Positions 35,411-44,437 of a stretch of DNA of 64,000 bases are shown here, piece after piece (the first letter of the stretch is position 1; each line of letters starts with the position of its first letter). This DNA comes from Roseiarcus sp963829505 (GTDB taxonomy: Bacteria > Pseudomonadota > Alphaproteobacteria > Rhizobiales > Beijerinckiaceae). Position numbers and translations under genes: made by a program. The DNA lies in NCBI GenBank assembly GCA_963829505.1, contig CAWHIL010000001.1, positions 1,922,001 to 1,986,000 of the forward strand. The letters run 5' to 3'. The notes beneath the pieces are model-generated. The model made no database searches, was not told where the DNA came from, and saw only the letters and a list, made by a program, of their open reading frames with translations.

Positions 35411-37777
35411 ATGGCTCTCGTCCGCGACGTTCTCCGCAGCATGGACTACGGCCCCTCGCCCGAGGCGAGCGACCATGTCCGGGCATGGCTCCTGAAGCAC
35501 GCGGATGGCTTCGGCTCGTTCATCGACGGCCGCTTCCAGAAGCCGCATGACCTGTTCGACGTCTTCAATCCGGCGACGGGGGAGCGCATCGCGGGCGTCG
35601 GCCAGGGCTCGCCCGCCGACGTCGCCGCAGCGGTCGCCGCGGCGCGCAGAGCCTTGCCCAAATGGTCGGGGCTCGCCGGCCACGAGCGCGCCCGCGTGCT
35701 CTACGCGCTCGCCCGCCACGTGCAGAAGCGCGAGCGCTTTCTCGCCGTTCTCGAAACGATCGACAACGGCAAGCCGATCCGCGAATCGCGCGATCTCGAC
35801 GTGCCGCTCGTCGCGCGCCACTTCTATCATCACGCCGGCTGGGCCTCGCTGATCGAGAGCGAGTTCCCGGGCACTCATGCCGTCGGCGTCTGCGGCCAGA
35901 TCATCCCGTGGAACTTCCCGCTCCTCATGCTCGCCTGGAAGATCGCCCCGGCGCTGGCGGCGGGTTGCACGGTGGTGCTGAAGCCCGCCGAATACACGCC
36001 GCTCACTGCGCTCGCCTTCGCCGAGATCTGCGTCGAGGCCGGCGTGCCTGCCGGGGTCGTCAACATCGTCACCGGCGACGGCGCGACGGGCGCTGCGCTC
36101 GTCGCCGAAAAAGTCGACAAGATCGCCTTCACCGGCTCGACCGAGGTCGGCCGGGCGATCCGAAAGGCGACGGCGGGGACGGGAAAGAAGCTGACGCTCG
36201 AACTCGGCGGCAAGTCTCCCTTCGTCGTCTTCGACGACGCCGACCTCGACAGCGCGGTCGAGGGCGTCGTCGACGCCATCTGGTTCAACCAGGGGCAGGT
36301 CTGCTGCGCGGGCTCGCGGCTTCTCGCGTCGGAAGGGATCGCGACCGCGCTGCATGCGAAACTGCGGGCGCGGATGACGAAGCTCAGAGTGGGCGACCCG
36401 CTCGACAAGTCGACCGACGTCGGCGCGATCGTCTCGCCCGTCCAGCTCGAGCGGATCGAGCGGCTGATGCAGGCCGGCGCCGAGGAGGGGCTCGACATCT
36501 GGCAGGCCGACGCGTCGGTTCCCGATCGCGGCTGCTTCTATCCGCCGACGCTCGTCACCGGCGTCGAGCCTGCTTCGGTTCTGGCGCGCGAGGAGATTTT
36601 TGGCCCCGTCCTCGTCACCTCGACGTTCCGCACGCCGGACGAAGCTGTCGCGCTCGCCAACAACACCCGCTACGGCCTCGCCGCCTCCGTCTGGACGGAG
36701 AACGTCAACCGCGCGCTCGAGACGGCGGCGAAGATCAAGGCGGGCGTCGTCTGGATCAATTCGACCAACCTCTTCGACGCGGCGTCGGGCTTCGGCGGCT
36801 ACCGCGAGAGCGGGTTTGGGCGGGAAGGGGGCCGCGAGGGCCTCTTCGAATACCGGGTCGCCGACGAGGTGGCGGGCAAGCCTTATCCGAAGGCGGCGCC
36901 TTTGAGCGCCCTGCCGGGGACGGCGCCGGCGGGCGACGCCGCGCGCATCGACCGCACCGCGAAGCTCTCCATCGGAGGCAAGCAGGCGCGGCCCGATTCG
37001 GGCTACAGCTATTGCGTCCTCGATCCGAAGGGCCGCGAGGTCGGCCTCGCGGCCTTAGGCAACCGCAAGGACGTCCGCAATGCGGTCGAGGCGGCCGCGA
37101 AGGCTTCGTCGTGGGGCGCCGCGACCGCGCACAACCGGGCGCAGGTGCTCTATTACGTCGCCGAGAACATGGCGGCGCGCAGGGCGGAATTTTCGGCGCG
37201 CCTCTCCGCGATGACCGGCGCCTCGGCGCGCGCCGCCACGGCGGAAATCGACGCCGCGATCCGCCGCGCCTTCTTCTATGCGGGCTTCGCCGACAAGTAC
37301 GACGGCGCCGTCCACGCGACGCGCTCGAAGTTCGTGACGCTCGCCATGAACGAGCCGTGGGGCGTCATGGGCATCGTGTGCCCGGACGAAGCGCCGCTGC
37401 TGGCCTTCGTGTCGCTCGTCATGCCGGCGATCGCGATGGGCAACGCGGTCGTCGTGGTCCCGTCGGCGCGTTGGCCGCTCAGCGCGACCGACCTCTGCTC
37501 GGTGTTCGACACATCCGACGTTCCCGGAGGCGTCGTCAACATCGTCACCGGCGAAGCGAACGCGCTCGCCCGTACGCTCGCCGAGCACGACGGCGTCGAC
37601 GCCGTCTGGTATGTCGGCGACCCCGCCGGGGCGGCCAAGGTCGAGGCCGCCTCGGCCGGCAACCTGAAGTGCGTCTGGACGCGCGCGACCGGGCTCGACT
37701 GGGCGCGGGCAGAGGGCCGCGAGTTTCTGCGCCGGGCGACCCAGGTCAAGGCGATCTGGACGCCTTACGGGGAGTAG
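35411..37777 (+). CDS. Tandem aldehyde dehydrogenase linked to DeoC
   Basis: 788 residues from ATG 35411 (AAGGAAG lies about ten bases upstream; TTG 35402 is too close to it). Residues 1-500 form a full enzyme with IPWNFPLLMLAWKIAPAL, FTGSTEVG, LELGGKSPF and the catalytic cysteine in NQGQVCCAGSR. Residues about 510-788 repeat the N-terminal, cofactor-binding half of the family (AKLSIGGKQARPDSGYSY, VMGIVCPDEAPLL) but stop before the catalytic cysteine. The second part may serve in oligomerisation. Co-transcription with deoC implies acetaldehyde disposal during deoxynucleoside use. Confidence 0.88.
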   Translation: MALVRDVLRSMDYGPSPEASDHVRAWLLKHADGFGSFIDGRFQKPHDLFDVFNPATGERIAGVGQGSPADVAAAVAAARRALPKWSGLAGHERARVLYALARHVQKRERFLAVLETIDNGKPIRESRDLDVPLVARHFYHHAGWASLIESEFPGTHAVGVCGQIIPWNFPLLMLAWKIAPALAAGCTVVLKPAEYTPLTALAFAEICVEAGVPAGVVNIVTGDGATGAALVAEKVDKIAFTGSTEVGRAIRKATAGTGKKLTLELGGKSPFVVFDDADLDSAVEGVVDAIWFNQGQVCCAGSRLLASEGIATALHAKLRARMTKLRVGDPLDKSTDVGAIVSPVQLERIERLMQAGAEEGLDIWQADASVPDRGCFYPPTLVTGVEPASVLAREEIFGPVLVTSTFRTPDEAVALANNTRYGLAASVWTENVNRALETAAKIKAGVVWINSTNLFDAASGFGGYRESGFGREGGREGLFEYRVADEVAGKPYPKAAPLSALPGTAPAGDAARIDRTAKLSIGGKQARPDSGYSYCVLDPKGREVGLAALGNRKDVRNAVEAAAKASSWGAATAHNRAQVLYYVAENMAARRAEFSARLSAMTGASARAATAEIDAAIRRAFFYAGFADKYDGAVHATRSKFVTLAMNEPWGVMGIVCPDEAPLLAFVSLVMPAIAMGNAVVVVPSARWPLSATDLCSVFDTSDVPGGVVNIVTGEANALARTLAEHDGVDAVWYVGDPAGAAKVEAASAGNLKCVWTRATGLDWARAEGREFLRRATQVKAIWTPYGE

Positions 37778-37890
37778 CGCCGGCGTTGGCGGCCAAGCCA
37801 GGACCATAAATCAATGGGTTACGACGCCAAACTCAACCCGGTTTCGAGGTTTCTCAAAGGGTTACGGCGCCAATCGCAACCCTTGGGCGG

Positions 37891-37953
37891 TGTAGGGCGG
37901 GGTCGCTGACCAGGTCGTTGACCCCGCGGGCGCGCTCAGCGAGCGCGCCCACA
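37891..37953. repeat. Composite palindromic element, copy C
   Basis: 63 bases opening TGTAGGGCG and closing CGCCCACA, with GGTCGCTGACC, GGTCGTTGACC and GCGCTCAGCGAGCGC inside. It lies between convergent genes. It shares end sequences and GGTCGnnGACC cores with 5118-5181 and 13165-13349. Confidence 0.7.
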
Positions 37954-38069
37954 AGCGGGCCGGTGGCTGCTCGCGCTTGCTTTCTTCACCTTGAAAAGAC
38001 CGTAACACATACTTCTGATTTTCGCAAGCACAAAAGCCGCTCGCCCGGACGAAGGCCAGAGCGCCTCCG

Positions 38070-39317
38070 TCACCAGACCTTCGTGACATTATAGCCCATC
38101 GCCCGCAGCCGCTCGATCAGTCCGTCCTTGCCGCTGAGGTGCAGCGCGCCGACCGCGACGAAGGCGCCGCCGTCCTTCAGCAGCGGCGCGAGCCGGTCGG
38201 CCATGATGGCGTTGCGGGCGGTGAGGAGGCGCGCGGTCAATTCGTTCTCGGCGGCGCGCTCCTCGTCGCTCATGCCGCCGATCGCGTCGCCGATGGCGAG
38301 GATCTCGGCAGGCCGGCTCTCGCGATAGAGCGTGACGAGCGTCGCGTACACGTCGTCGTTCATCTCCGGACGGCGGGCGGAGACGGCGAGCAGGGTCGCG
38401 GCGGCCTCGGGACGGAGGGAGGCGATGGCGTCGATCTGTTCGTCGGCGGTCTCGAGCGCGACGACCTTGACGCCCTCGCTCTTCGCCTCGTCGGCGAGGA
38501 ACTGGTCGACTTCCGGCAGATCGAGCTGCTGGCGCTTGACTTCGCACTGCGGAGAGGCCGTCAGAATCGCCAGGAACCAGAGCTTCAGGTGGCGCGCCAG
38601 ATCGACCGGATAGCCGAGATTGCGGACGAGCCCCTCGATGGCGTCGCGATCTTCGGCGGGCGCATCGGCGATGGCGTCGTGGTCGCGATCGAGGGCGCGC
38701 GCCAGCATGGAAGCGGCGGCGTTCGCCTTCGCCACGGCGTCGAGCGAGCCGAGTTCGGTCACGACGATTTTCGCCTGAGGGATTTCCTCGGCCGCCGTTT
38801 TCGCCAGCGCGATCGCGCCGTCGTCGGTCGAGTGGATCGTGCCGAACAGGTACGAGGGCGCAAGCGTAGCCTTGTCGATGCGCCACAGGAGACCCTCGCC
38901 ATTGACGAGGTCGTCGGCGCGTCTGGCGCGCGCGTCGGCGAGGCCGGCGATGTCGGTGAGGTCCTTCCCCGCGCATACGGGCGGCGCGTCGGCGAACGCG
39001 GGCGCGATCCCGAGGGCGAAGGCGACGAGCGCGAAGCCTGCAAGGGTCGCCGTCGCTCCTCCTCCCCCCTTGTGGGGGAGGACCGAGGAGGGGGGTCTCG
39101 CCGGAGGTTGCCGGTTGAGGCGAACAAACGCCGACCTTTCAGGAAGATCACCGTCATCCCCAAGGTCCGAGAGACCCCCCGCCCTGTCCCTCCCCCACAA
39201 GAGCCTGCGCCCGGGCGCGCGCAAGCGCGGCCCGGGTGGGGGAGGGGACGAAAACGGCTGCCGCGTGTCGTTTCGTGGAGATCCCGCGAAGCGGGCGAGG
39301 GCGAGGATGCGAAACAT
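38070..39317 (-). CDS. TraB/GumN family protein, start uncertain
   Basis: The conserved part runs from GEGLLWRIDKATLAPSYLFG and GTIHSTDDGAIAL to the end VGALHLSGKDGLIERLRAMG, the GX2H...H pattern of the TraB/GumN (PF01963-type) family of metal-dependent proteolytic or pheromone-shutdown-like proteins. A signal peptide GFALVAFALGIAPAFADAPP precedes it. No ATG, GTG or TTG occurs in the expected place before that signal peptide because a repeat occupies it. The nearest in-frame ATG is 39317, with TTG codons between. The 5' end has probably been overwritten. Confidence 0.72.
   Translation of the reverse strand: MFRILALARFAGSPRNDTRQPFSSPPPPGPRLRAPGRRLLWGRDRAGGLSDLGDDGDLPERSAFVRLNRQPPARPPSSVLPHKGGGGATATLAGFALVAFALGIAPAFADAPPVCAGKDLTDIAGLADARARRADDLVNGEGLLWRIDKATLAPSYLFGTIHSTDDGAIALAKTAAEEIPQAKIVVTELGSLDAVAKANAAASMLARALDRDHDAIADAPAEDRDAIEGLVRNLGYPVDLARHLKLWFLAILTASPQCEVKRQQLDLPEVDQFLADEAKSEGVKVVALETADEQIDAIASLRPEAAATLLAVSARRPEMNDDVYATLVTLYRESRPAEILAIGDAIGGMSDEERAAENELTARLLTARNAIMADRLAPLLKDGGAFVAVGALHLSGKDGLIERLRAMGYNVTKVW
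39061..39247. repeat. Inverted-repeat element at the 5' end of the TraB/GumN gene
   Basis: Arms at 39068-39098 (CTTGTGGGGGAGG...GGGGGGTCTC) and 39171-39201 are reverse complements at about 26 of 31 positions and enclose 72 bases. A self-contained hairpin CCTCCCCC/GGGGGAGG sits at 39061-39080, and CCCTCCCCCAC/GTGGGGGAGGG brackets 39187-39247 with a CGCCCGGGCGCG core. The whole stretch is translated only if the upstream ATG is used. Confidence 0.72.
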
Positions 39318-39385
39318 GGTGGAGGGCGCGCGCCGCCTCGCTCGATGTCGATCGAGCAGCCCGCCGGCTTGAGCGAAAGGCGACA

Positions 39386-40345
39386 TCAGAGCTTGCGCAG
39401 CGCCACTTCCTCGATCCGGTGGCTTGCGCCCTTGGTCAATTGCAGATCGGCGCGGCCGCGGGTCGGAAGAATGTTCTCGTGCAGGTTGACGAGATTGATC
39501 CGCCGCCAGATCGAGAGGGCGGTCGCGTGCGCCTCCTCGTCTCCCAGCTCGGCGTATTGCTTGAAGTAGCTCATGGGGTCGCGGAACGAGGTGTCGCGCA
39601 GCCGCATGAAGCGCTCGATGTACCAGTGTTCGAGCAGGTCCTCCTCGGCGTCGAGGAAGATGGAGAAGTCGAAGAAGTCGGAGACGAACGGGATCTCCTT
39701 GCCGTCGCGCGGCAGCCGGTTCGGCGCGAGCACGTTGATCCCCTCGACGATCAGGATGTCGGGCCGGTCGACGAGCGTCGCCTCGCCCGGCACAATGTCG
39801 TAGGTGAGATGCGAGTAGACGGGCGCGGCGACGTTATGCTGCCCCGCCTTGACGCCCGACAGGAAACGGATGAGCGCCGTGCCGTCGTAGCTCTCCGGAA
39901 AGCCCTTGCGGTCCATGATGCCCTGACGGATCAGTTCGGCGTTCGGGTGCAGGAAGCCGTCGGTCGTGACGAGGTCGACCTTCGGCGTGTTCGGCCATCG
40001 GGTGAGGAGCGCCTTCAGGACCCGCGCGGTCGTCGACTTGCCGGCTGCGACCGATCCGGCGATGCCGATGATGTAGGGCACCTTGCCGTCGGTCGCGCCG
40101 AGGAAGCGCTGCGTCGCCTTGAACAGCCCCTGGGTCGCTGCGACATAGAGCGCGAGCAGGCGCGACAGCGGCAGATAGATCGCCGCGACCTCATCGAGCG
40201 AGATCGGATCGTGGGTCGATTGCAGCTTCCTGAGATCGTCGATCGTCAGCGTGAGAGGCGTGTCGGCGCGCAATTGCGCCCATTCGTCGCGGGTGAAGCG
40301 CCGGAACGGAGAGTCGACTTTCCGATGGTTGGCGACCTGATCCAT
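39386..40345 (-). CDS. coaA: Pantothenate kinase (type I CoaA)
   Basis: 319 residues, standard length. Walker A GIAGSVAAGKSTTARVL near residue 97, VTTDGFLHPN, and YDIVPGEATLVDRPDILIVEG are the known type I PanK blocks; RRINLVNLHENILPTRGRA is the C-terminal pantothenate-binding part. It phosphorylates pantothenate, the first and CoA-inhibited step of CoA synthesis. It lies 24 bases after hisE, a linkage seen widely in alphaproteobacteria. Confidence 0.96.
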   Translation of the reverse strand: MDQVANHRKVDSPFRRFTRDEWAQLRADTPLTLTIDDLRKLQSTHDPISLDEVAAIYLPLSRLLALYVAATQGLFKATQRFLGATDGKVPYIIGIAGSVAAGKSTTARVLKALLTRWPNTPKVDLVTTDGFLHPNAELIRQGIMDRKGFPESYDGTALIRFLSGVKAGQHNVAAPVYSHLTYDIVPGEATLVDRPDILIVEGINVLAPNRLPRDGKEIPFVSDFFDFSIFLDAEEDLLEHWYIERFMRLRDTSFRDPMSYFKQYAELGDEEAHATALSIWRRINLVNLHENILPTRGRADLQLTKGASHRIEEVALRKL

Positions 40346-40369
40346 GGACGACGGGCTTCCTTCCCCTAT

Positions 40370-40684
40370 TTACGCCGGGCGGGCGGCCTTCTCTTCGTGG
40401 CCGCTCGCGCCCGTGCGTTTTTCGAGCTCCTTGACGACCGATGCGAATGTGACGCCCCGGGCGCTGAGAAGCACGAGCAGATGATAGAGCACGTCGGCCG
40501 CTTCCGCACGGACCGCGTCCTCGTCGAGGGCCGCCGCCGCGACCGTCAGTTCGACCGCCTCCTCGCCGAATTTCCGGGCGCAATGGGCCGGGCCCTTGTC
40601 GAGCAGGCTCTTCGTGTACGACGCCTCCGCCGACGCTGTGGCGCGGCGGTCGATGATCTCGGCGAGGTCGGCGAGGCTGAACAT
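40370..40684 (-). CDS. hisE: Phosphoribosyl-ATP pyrophosphatase HisE
   Basis: 104 residues. SYTKSLLDKGPAHCARKFGEEAVEL and EAADVLYHLLVLLSARG contain the EExxE/ExxD metal sites of the MazG-like all-alpha NTP pyrophosphatase fold. It performs the second step of histidine synthesis (PR-ATP to PR-AMP). No hisF is adjacent on the upstream side within the window; an aldehyde dehydrogenase gene is there instead. Probably co-transcribed with coaA. Confidence 0.95.
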   Translation of the reverse strand: MFSLADLAEIIDRRATASAEASYTKSLLDKGPAHCARKFGEEAVELTVAAAALDEDAVRAEAADVLYHLLVLLSARGVTFASVVKELEKRTGASGHEEKAARPA

Positions 40685-40742
40685 GGCTTCGCGCTTACCC
40701 TCATTTTGCGGCGGCGAACAGGGGGACGCGCCGGACGGATTG

Positions 40743-42167
40743 TCACGGGCCGTAGCCGACGACCGCCTTGAGCTCGAGATAGTCGTCGATGCCGAATTCG
40801 GAATATTCGCGCCCGTTGCCCGACTGCTTGAAGCCGCCGAAGGGCGCCCGGATGTCCCAGGGCGGATAGTTGATGTTGACGGTTCCCGCGCGCAGCCGCG
40901 ACGCGACCTTTCGGGCGTGGTCGAGATCGGCGGAGGACACGTAGGCGGCGAGGCCGTAGGGCGTGTCGTTGGCGATCCGGACCGCTTCGTCCTCGTCCGC
41001 GTAGGGCACGATCGAGAGGACCGGGCCGAAGATCTCCTCGCGCGCGACCGTCATGGCGGGGGTCGCCGCGAACACCGTCGGGCGGACGTAATAGCCGCGG
41101 TTGAGGCCGGGCGGACGGCCTGGGCCGCCTGCGGCGAGACTTGCGCCTTCCCGGACGCCCGCCTCGATCAGGCCCTGGATCTTGTCGAACTGGGTCCGGC
41201 TGACGACCGGCCCGAGATCGACGCCCTGTTCGCGCGGGTCGCCGACCTTGAGCCCGTTCGCGGCCGCCGCGGCGATTTCGCACGCCTCGTCGAGGCGCGC
41301 CGCGGGCACGAGCATCCGGGTCGGGGCGTCGCACGACTGGCCGCTGTTTGCGAAGCAGGATTTCGTTCCCTCCGCTACCGCCGCGGCGAAATCGGCGTCG
41401 CGCAAGATGATGTTCGGCGATTTGCCGCCTAGCTCCTGCGCGACCCGCTTCACGGTGTCGGCCGCGGCCTTGGCGACCAGGATGCCGGCGCGCGTCGAGC
41501 CGGTGAAGGAGACCATGTCGACGCCCGGGTGGGCCGCCATCGCATGTCCGACCTCGGCGCCCGTCCCGTTGACGAGGTTGAATACGCCCGCCGGCGCCCC
41601 CGCCGCCTCGACGATCTCGGCGAAGACGAGGCCGCTCATCGGCGCGATCTCGCTCGGTTTCAGGACGACCGCGCATCCCGCGGCAAGGGCGGGCGCGACC
41701 TTGCAGACGATCTGGTTCAGCGGCCAGTTCCAGGGCGTGATGAGGGCCGCGACCCCGATCGGCTCCCTGACGATCAGCGAAGAGCCCTTGAGGCGGCTGA
41801 ATTCATAAAGCTCGAGCGCCTCGATGGTCGCCTCGAGGTGAACCCGTCCCGCCCACACCTGAGCGTCGCGCGAGAAGGCGAGCGGCGCCCCCATTTCGCG
41901 CGTCACCGCCTCGGCAAGGTCGTCGGCGCGGCGGTTGTACTGGGCAAGGATCGCCCTCAGGACCTCGAGGCGCTCCTCACGGGAAGACGTCGACCAGCCG
42001 TCGAAGGCGGCGCGGGCGGCGGCGACCGCGCGGTCGACATCGGCCGGCGAACCGGCCGAAATGGTCGCGAACGGCTGCTCGGTCGACGGGTCGATCACGT
42101 CGAGGCTCGCTGGGCGGGCCGGCTCGACCCATCGCCCGCCGATGAAGAACTGCCCGTCGTGGGTCAT
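40743..42167 (-). CDS. Aldehyde dehydrogenase family protein
   Basis: 474 residues from ATG 42167 (DGQFFIGGRWVEPARPASLD). Motifs: TPWNWPLNQIVCKVAPALAAG, FTGSTRAG, QELGGKSPN with the catalytic Glu, NSGQSCDAPTR with the Cys, and EEIFGPVLSIVPY. The SCDAPTR form of the cysteine loop and the GGFKQSGNGREYSEFGIDDY ending resemble the group annotated as 3-succinoylsemialdehyde-pyridine/long-chain aldehyde dehydrogenases. Substrate cannot be stated. It is the third aldehyde dehydrogenase within 11 kb. Confidence 0.88.
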   Translation of the reverse strand: MTHDGQFFIGGRWVEPARPASLDVIDPSTEQPFATISAGSPADVDRAVAAARAAFDGWSTSSREERLEVLRAILAQYNRRADDLAEAVTREMGAPLAFSRDAQVWAGRVHLEATIEALELYEFSRLKGSSLIVREPIGVAALITPWNWPLNQIVCKVAPALAAGCAVVLKPSEIAPMSGLVFAEIVEAAGAPAGVFNLVNGTGAEVGHAMAAHPGVDMVSFTGSTRAGILVAKAAADTVKRVAQELGGKSPNIILRDADFAAAVAEGTKSCFANSGQSCDAPTRMLVPAARLDEACEIAAAAANGLKVGDPREQGVDLGPVVSRTQFDKIQGLIEAGVREGASLAAGGPGRPPGLNRGYYVRPTVFAATPAMTVAREEIFGPVLSIVPYADEDEAVRIANDTPYGLAAYVSSADLDHARKVASRLRAGTVNINYPPWDIRAPFGGFKQSGNGREYSEFGIDDYLELKAVVGYGP

Positions 42168-42414
42168 GGCGTAGGCTCCTGCCGCTGCGCCTGGTCCTCG
42201 AGGAGCCGGGCCGAGGGCGACGCGCGGCGTATTGCCTCTTGTCCGACACGGCCCGCCGATGGGGGCCGCTCGGGGCGAGGGCCGGAGGGATATTCCTCCA
42301 GGTCGCGGGTCCCGCGCAACTCGCGGCAATGCGCCGCACCGAGCGGGCGGGGCGAGCCGTCGTCATCGTCGCGGCTGTTCTGGTAGAACGACGGACGTTG
42401 ACCAAGGGTTGTCC

Positions 42415-43809
42415 ATGACCGCACGTCCTGACGAGCCGACCCCCGCCGAGGTCGAGCGGCTCCTCGCCCGCTACGATGGCCGCGTGCCGCGCTACACCTC
42501 CTATCCGACCGCGCCCAACTTCACGCCCGCCGTAGGCCCAAGCCTCTACGCCCGCTGGCTGAAGGAGCTCACGCCCGACGCGCCGCTGTCGCTCTACCTT
42601 CACGTGCCGTTCTGCGACCGGCTCTGCCTCTATTGCGGCTGCAACACCTCGGTCGTGCGGCTCGAGACCTCGCATCGTCGTTACGCCGCGCTGCTCGTTG
42701 CGGAGATCGACCGGGTCGCGGACCTCATCGGCCGGCGCGCCCCCGTTTCGCATGTCCACTGGGGCGGCGGCACGGCGACGTCGCTTCCGGGCGATTGTCT
42801 GATTGCGGTCATGGACCGGCTGAAGGCGCGCTTCGCCTTCGCCGGCGACGCGGAGATCGCGATCGAGCTCGACCCGACTTCGTTTCCCGACGACCGCCGC
42901 GACGCGCTCGGCCCCATGGGCGTCACCCGCATCAGCCTCGGCGTCCAGGACCTCGAGCCCGCGGTGCAGCGCGCCATCGGCCGCATGCAATCCTACGAGG
43001 AGACGGAGGCTTGCGCGAAGGCGGCGCGCGCGCTCGGCGTCCATTCGCTGAACCTCGACCTCATCTACGGCCTGCCGCTGCAGACCGAGGAAGGCGTCGC
43101 CCGCACGGCTCGGCGCGCGCTCGCCCTCAAGGCGGACCGGGTCGCGGTGTTCGGCTACGCGCATGTGCCATGGATGAAGCGACATCAGGCGCTGATCCCG
43201 GAGGAGCAGCTGCCGGGGCCGCCCGAGCGCTACGCACAGCTCAACGCCATCCACCGCGTCCTCACCGAAGAAGGCGGCTACGTCGCGATCGGCCTCGATC
43301 ACTATGCGCTGAAGACGGATGCGATGGCCAAGGCCGCCGCGGCGCGCCGACTGAGACGCGGGTTCCAGGGCTACACCACCGACGCCGCCCCGGTCCTCAT
43401 CGGCTTCGGCGCGAGTTCGATCGGCTCGCTGCCGCAAGGCTATGTCCAGAACGCGCCGACCGCCGCGGCCTACGAGCGCGAGATCGAAGAGGGGCGGCTC
43501 GCGACCGTGCGCGGCGTCGCGCTGACGGCGGACGATCGCCTGCGGCGCGACGTCATCGAGCGGGTGATGTGCGATCTTGCGGTCGACGTCGAGGCGGTCG
43601 CGGCCGAGCACGGCGCCGACTCGGCGCCGCTTCTGGAGGCCGCCTCGGCTGGCCTCGGCAAATTCGTCGAGGACGCGCTTGCGGCGTGGGACGGCCGGCG
43701 AATCGCGGTCAGCGAGAAGGGCCGGCCGTTCGTCCGTTCGGTCGCGGCCTTGTTCGACGCCTATCTTGCGCAGGCGAGCGACAAGCCCCGCCACTCACGG
43801 GCCGTGTGA
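42415..43809 (+). CDS. hemN: Oxygen-independent coproporphyrinogen III oxidase HemN
   Basis: 464 residues from ATG 42415. The radical-SAM cluster motif is in HVPFCDRLCLYCGCNTSV near residue 65 (CxxxCxxC plus the extra Cys of HemN). PRYTSYPTAPNF at the start and YGLPLQTEEGVARTARR mark the true HemN rather than HemW. It decarboxylates coproporphyrinogen III without oxygen for haem or bacteriochlorophyll synthesis. I looked for an FNR/FnrL box in the 247 bases upstream and found no good TTGAT-N4-ATCAA match. Confidence 0.94.
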   Translation: MTARPDEPTPAEVERLLARYDGRVPRYTSYPTAPNFTPAVGPSLYARWLKELTPDAPLSLYLHVPFCDRLCLYCGCNTSVVRLETSHRRYAALLVAEIDRVADLIGRRAPVSHVHWGGGTATSLPGDCLIAVMDRLKARFAFAGDAEIAIELDPTSFPDDRRDALGPMGVTRISLGVQDLEPAVQRAIGRMQSYEETEACAKAARALGVHSLNLDLIYGLPLQTEEGVARTARRALALKADRVAVFGYAHVPWMKRHQALIPEEQLPGPPERYAQLNAIHRVLTEEGGYVAIGLDHYALKTDAMAKAAAARRLRRGFQGYTTDAAPVLIGFGASSIGSLPQGYVQNAPTAAAYEREIEEGRLATVRGVALTADDRLRRDVIERVMCDLAVDVEAVAAEHGADSAPLLEAASAGLGKFVEDALAAWDGRRIAVSEKGRPFVRSVAALFDAYLAQASDKPRHSRAV

Positions 43810-43843
43810 GCGCCGCGCTCGCTGGCCGCCCGTCCGAGGGAGG

Positions 43844-43987
43844 CTACGGGTCGTCGGGCGGCCGCGGCGGCCGCGACAAGGCGCGGATGATCGCCCAGGG
43901 GCCCGCGACCGCGCCGACGAGGCCGGCGAGCATGACGCCGAGCATCACGGGATTGTCGCCGAAAACGCTCCACAGCACGTCAGGCAT
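43844..43987 (-). CDS. Small single-pass membrane protein
   Basis: 47 residues from ATG 43987 with GGAGG about ten bases upstream. One membrane segment (PVMLGVMLAGLVGAVAGPWA) is followed by a short basic/proline tail (IIRALSRPPRPPDDP). Too small for family assignment. It is convergent to hemN. The ribosome site and clear hydrophobic span favour a real gene. Confidence 0.5.
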   Translation of the reverse strand: MPDVLWSVFGDNPVMLGVMLAGLVGAVAGPWAIIRALSRPPRPPDDP

Positions 43988-44123
43988 GGGACGGCGCCTC
44001 CACTGCGATTTCTCTGTCCCGCGCGCCATGGACCGTCCCGCGGTCCGACGCAAGCGGAGCGGGCAGGGCGCGCTTGACTTGCCGAGGGGGCGGGCCGTAA
44101 AGACCGGCGCCTTCGATGAGGCC

Positions 44124-44198
44124 GGGCGATTAGCTCAGCGGTAGAGCACTCCCTTCACACGGGAGGGGTCGCAGGTTCGATCCCTGCATCGCCCACCA
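44124..44198 (+). tRNA. tRNA-Val (anticodon CAC)
   Basis: 75 bases. Acceptor GGGCGAT pairs with ATCGCCC and CCA is encoded. The D-arm AGCTCAGCGGTAGAGC, anticodon stem CTCCC/GGGAG around loop TTCACAC (anticodon CAC) and T-arm GCAGG TTCGATC CCTGC are all intact. It reads GUG. Island genes begin beyond its 3' end, the usual place for integration. Confidence 0.97.
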
Positions 44199-44437
44199 CC
44201 CAGTCCCTGCAAACCTACGCGGTTTCCCCAGCGACAAAACCACTCGCAATTCCGGCCTGTTACGGGCGCGTGTAGCGGTCTGCGAACCGATTTCCGACCG
44301 TTCTCCCGAGTTCAGCACCCAAAAAAGACCGCCGGTCTCAGCAGGCCAAATTCCGTTTCCCGGACGCGCAGATCGAGAGTGGAAGCGGTGGCTATGGCTT
44401 CCCGATATCGTCGCGACGGATTCAGGCGTGCGGACGA

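Noticed and set aside
42168..42414. FNR/FnrL box before hemN
   Set aside because: TTGACCAAGGGTTG near 42399 only weakly resembles the TTGAT-N4-ATCAA consensus and lacks symmetry.
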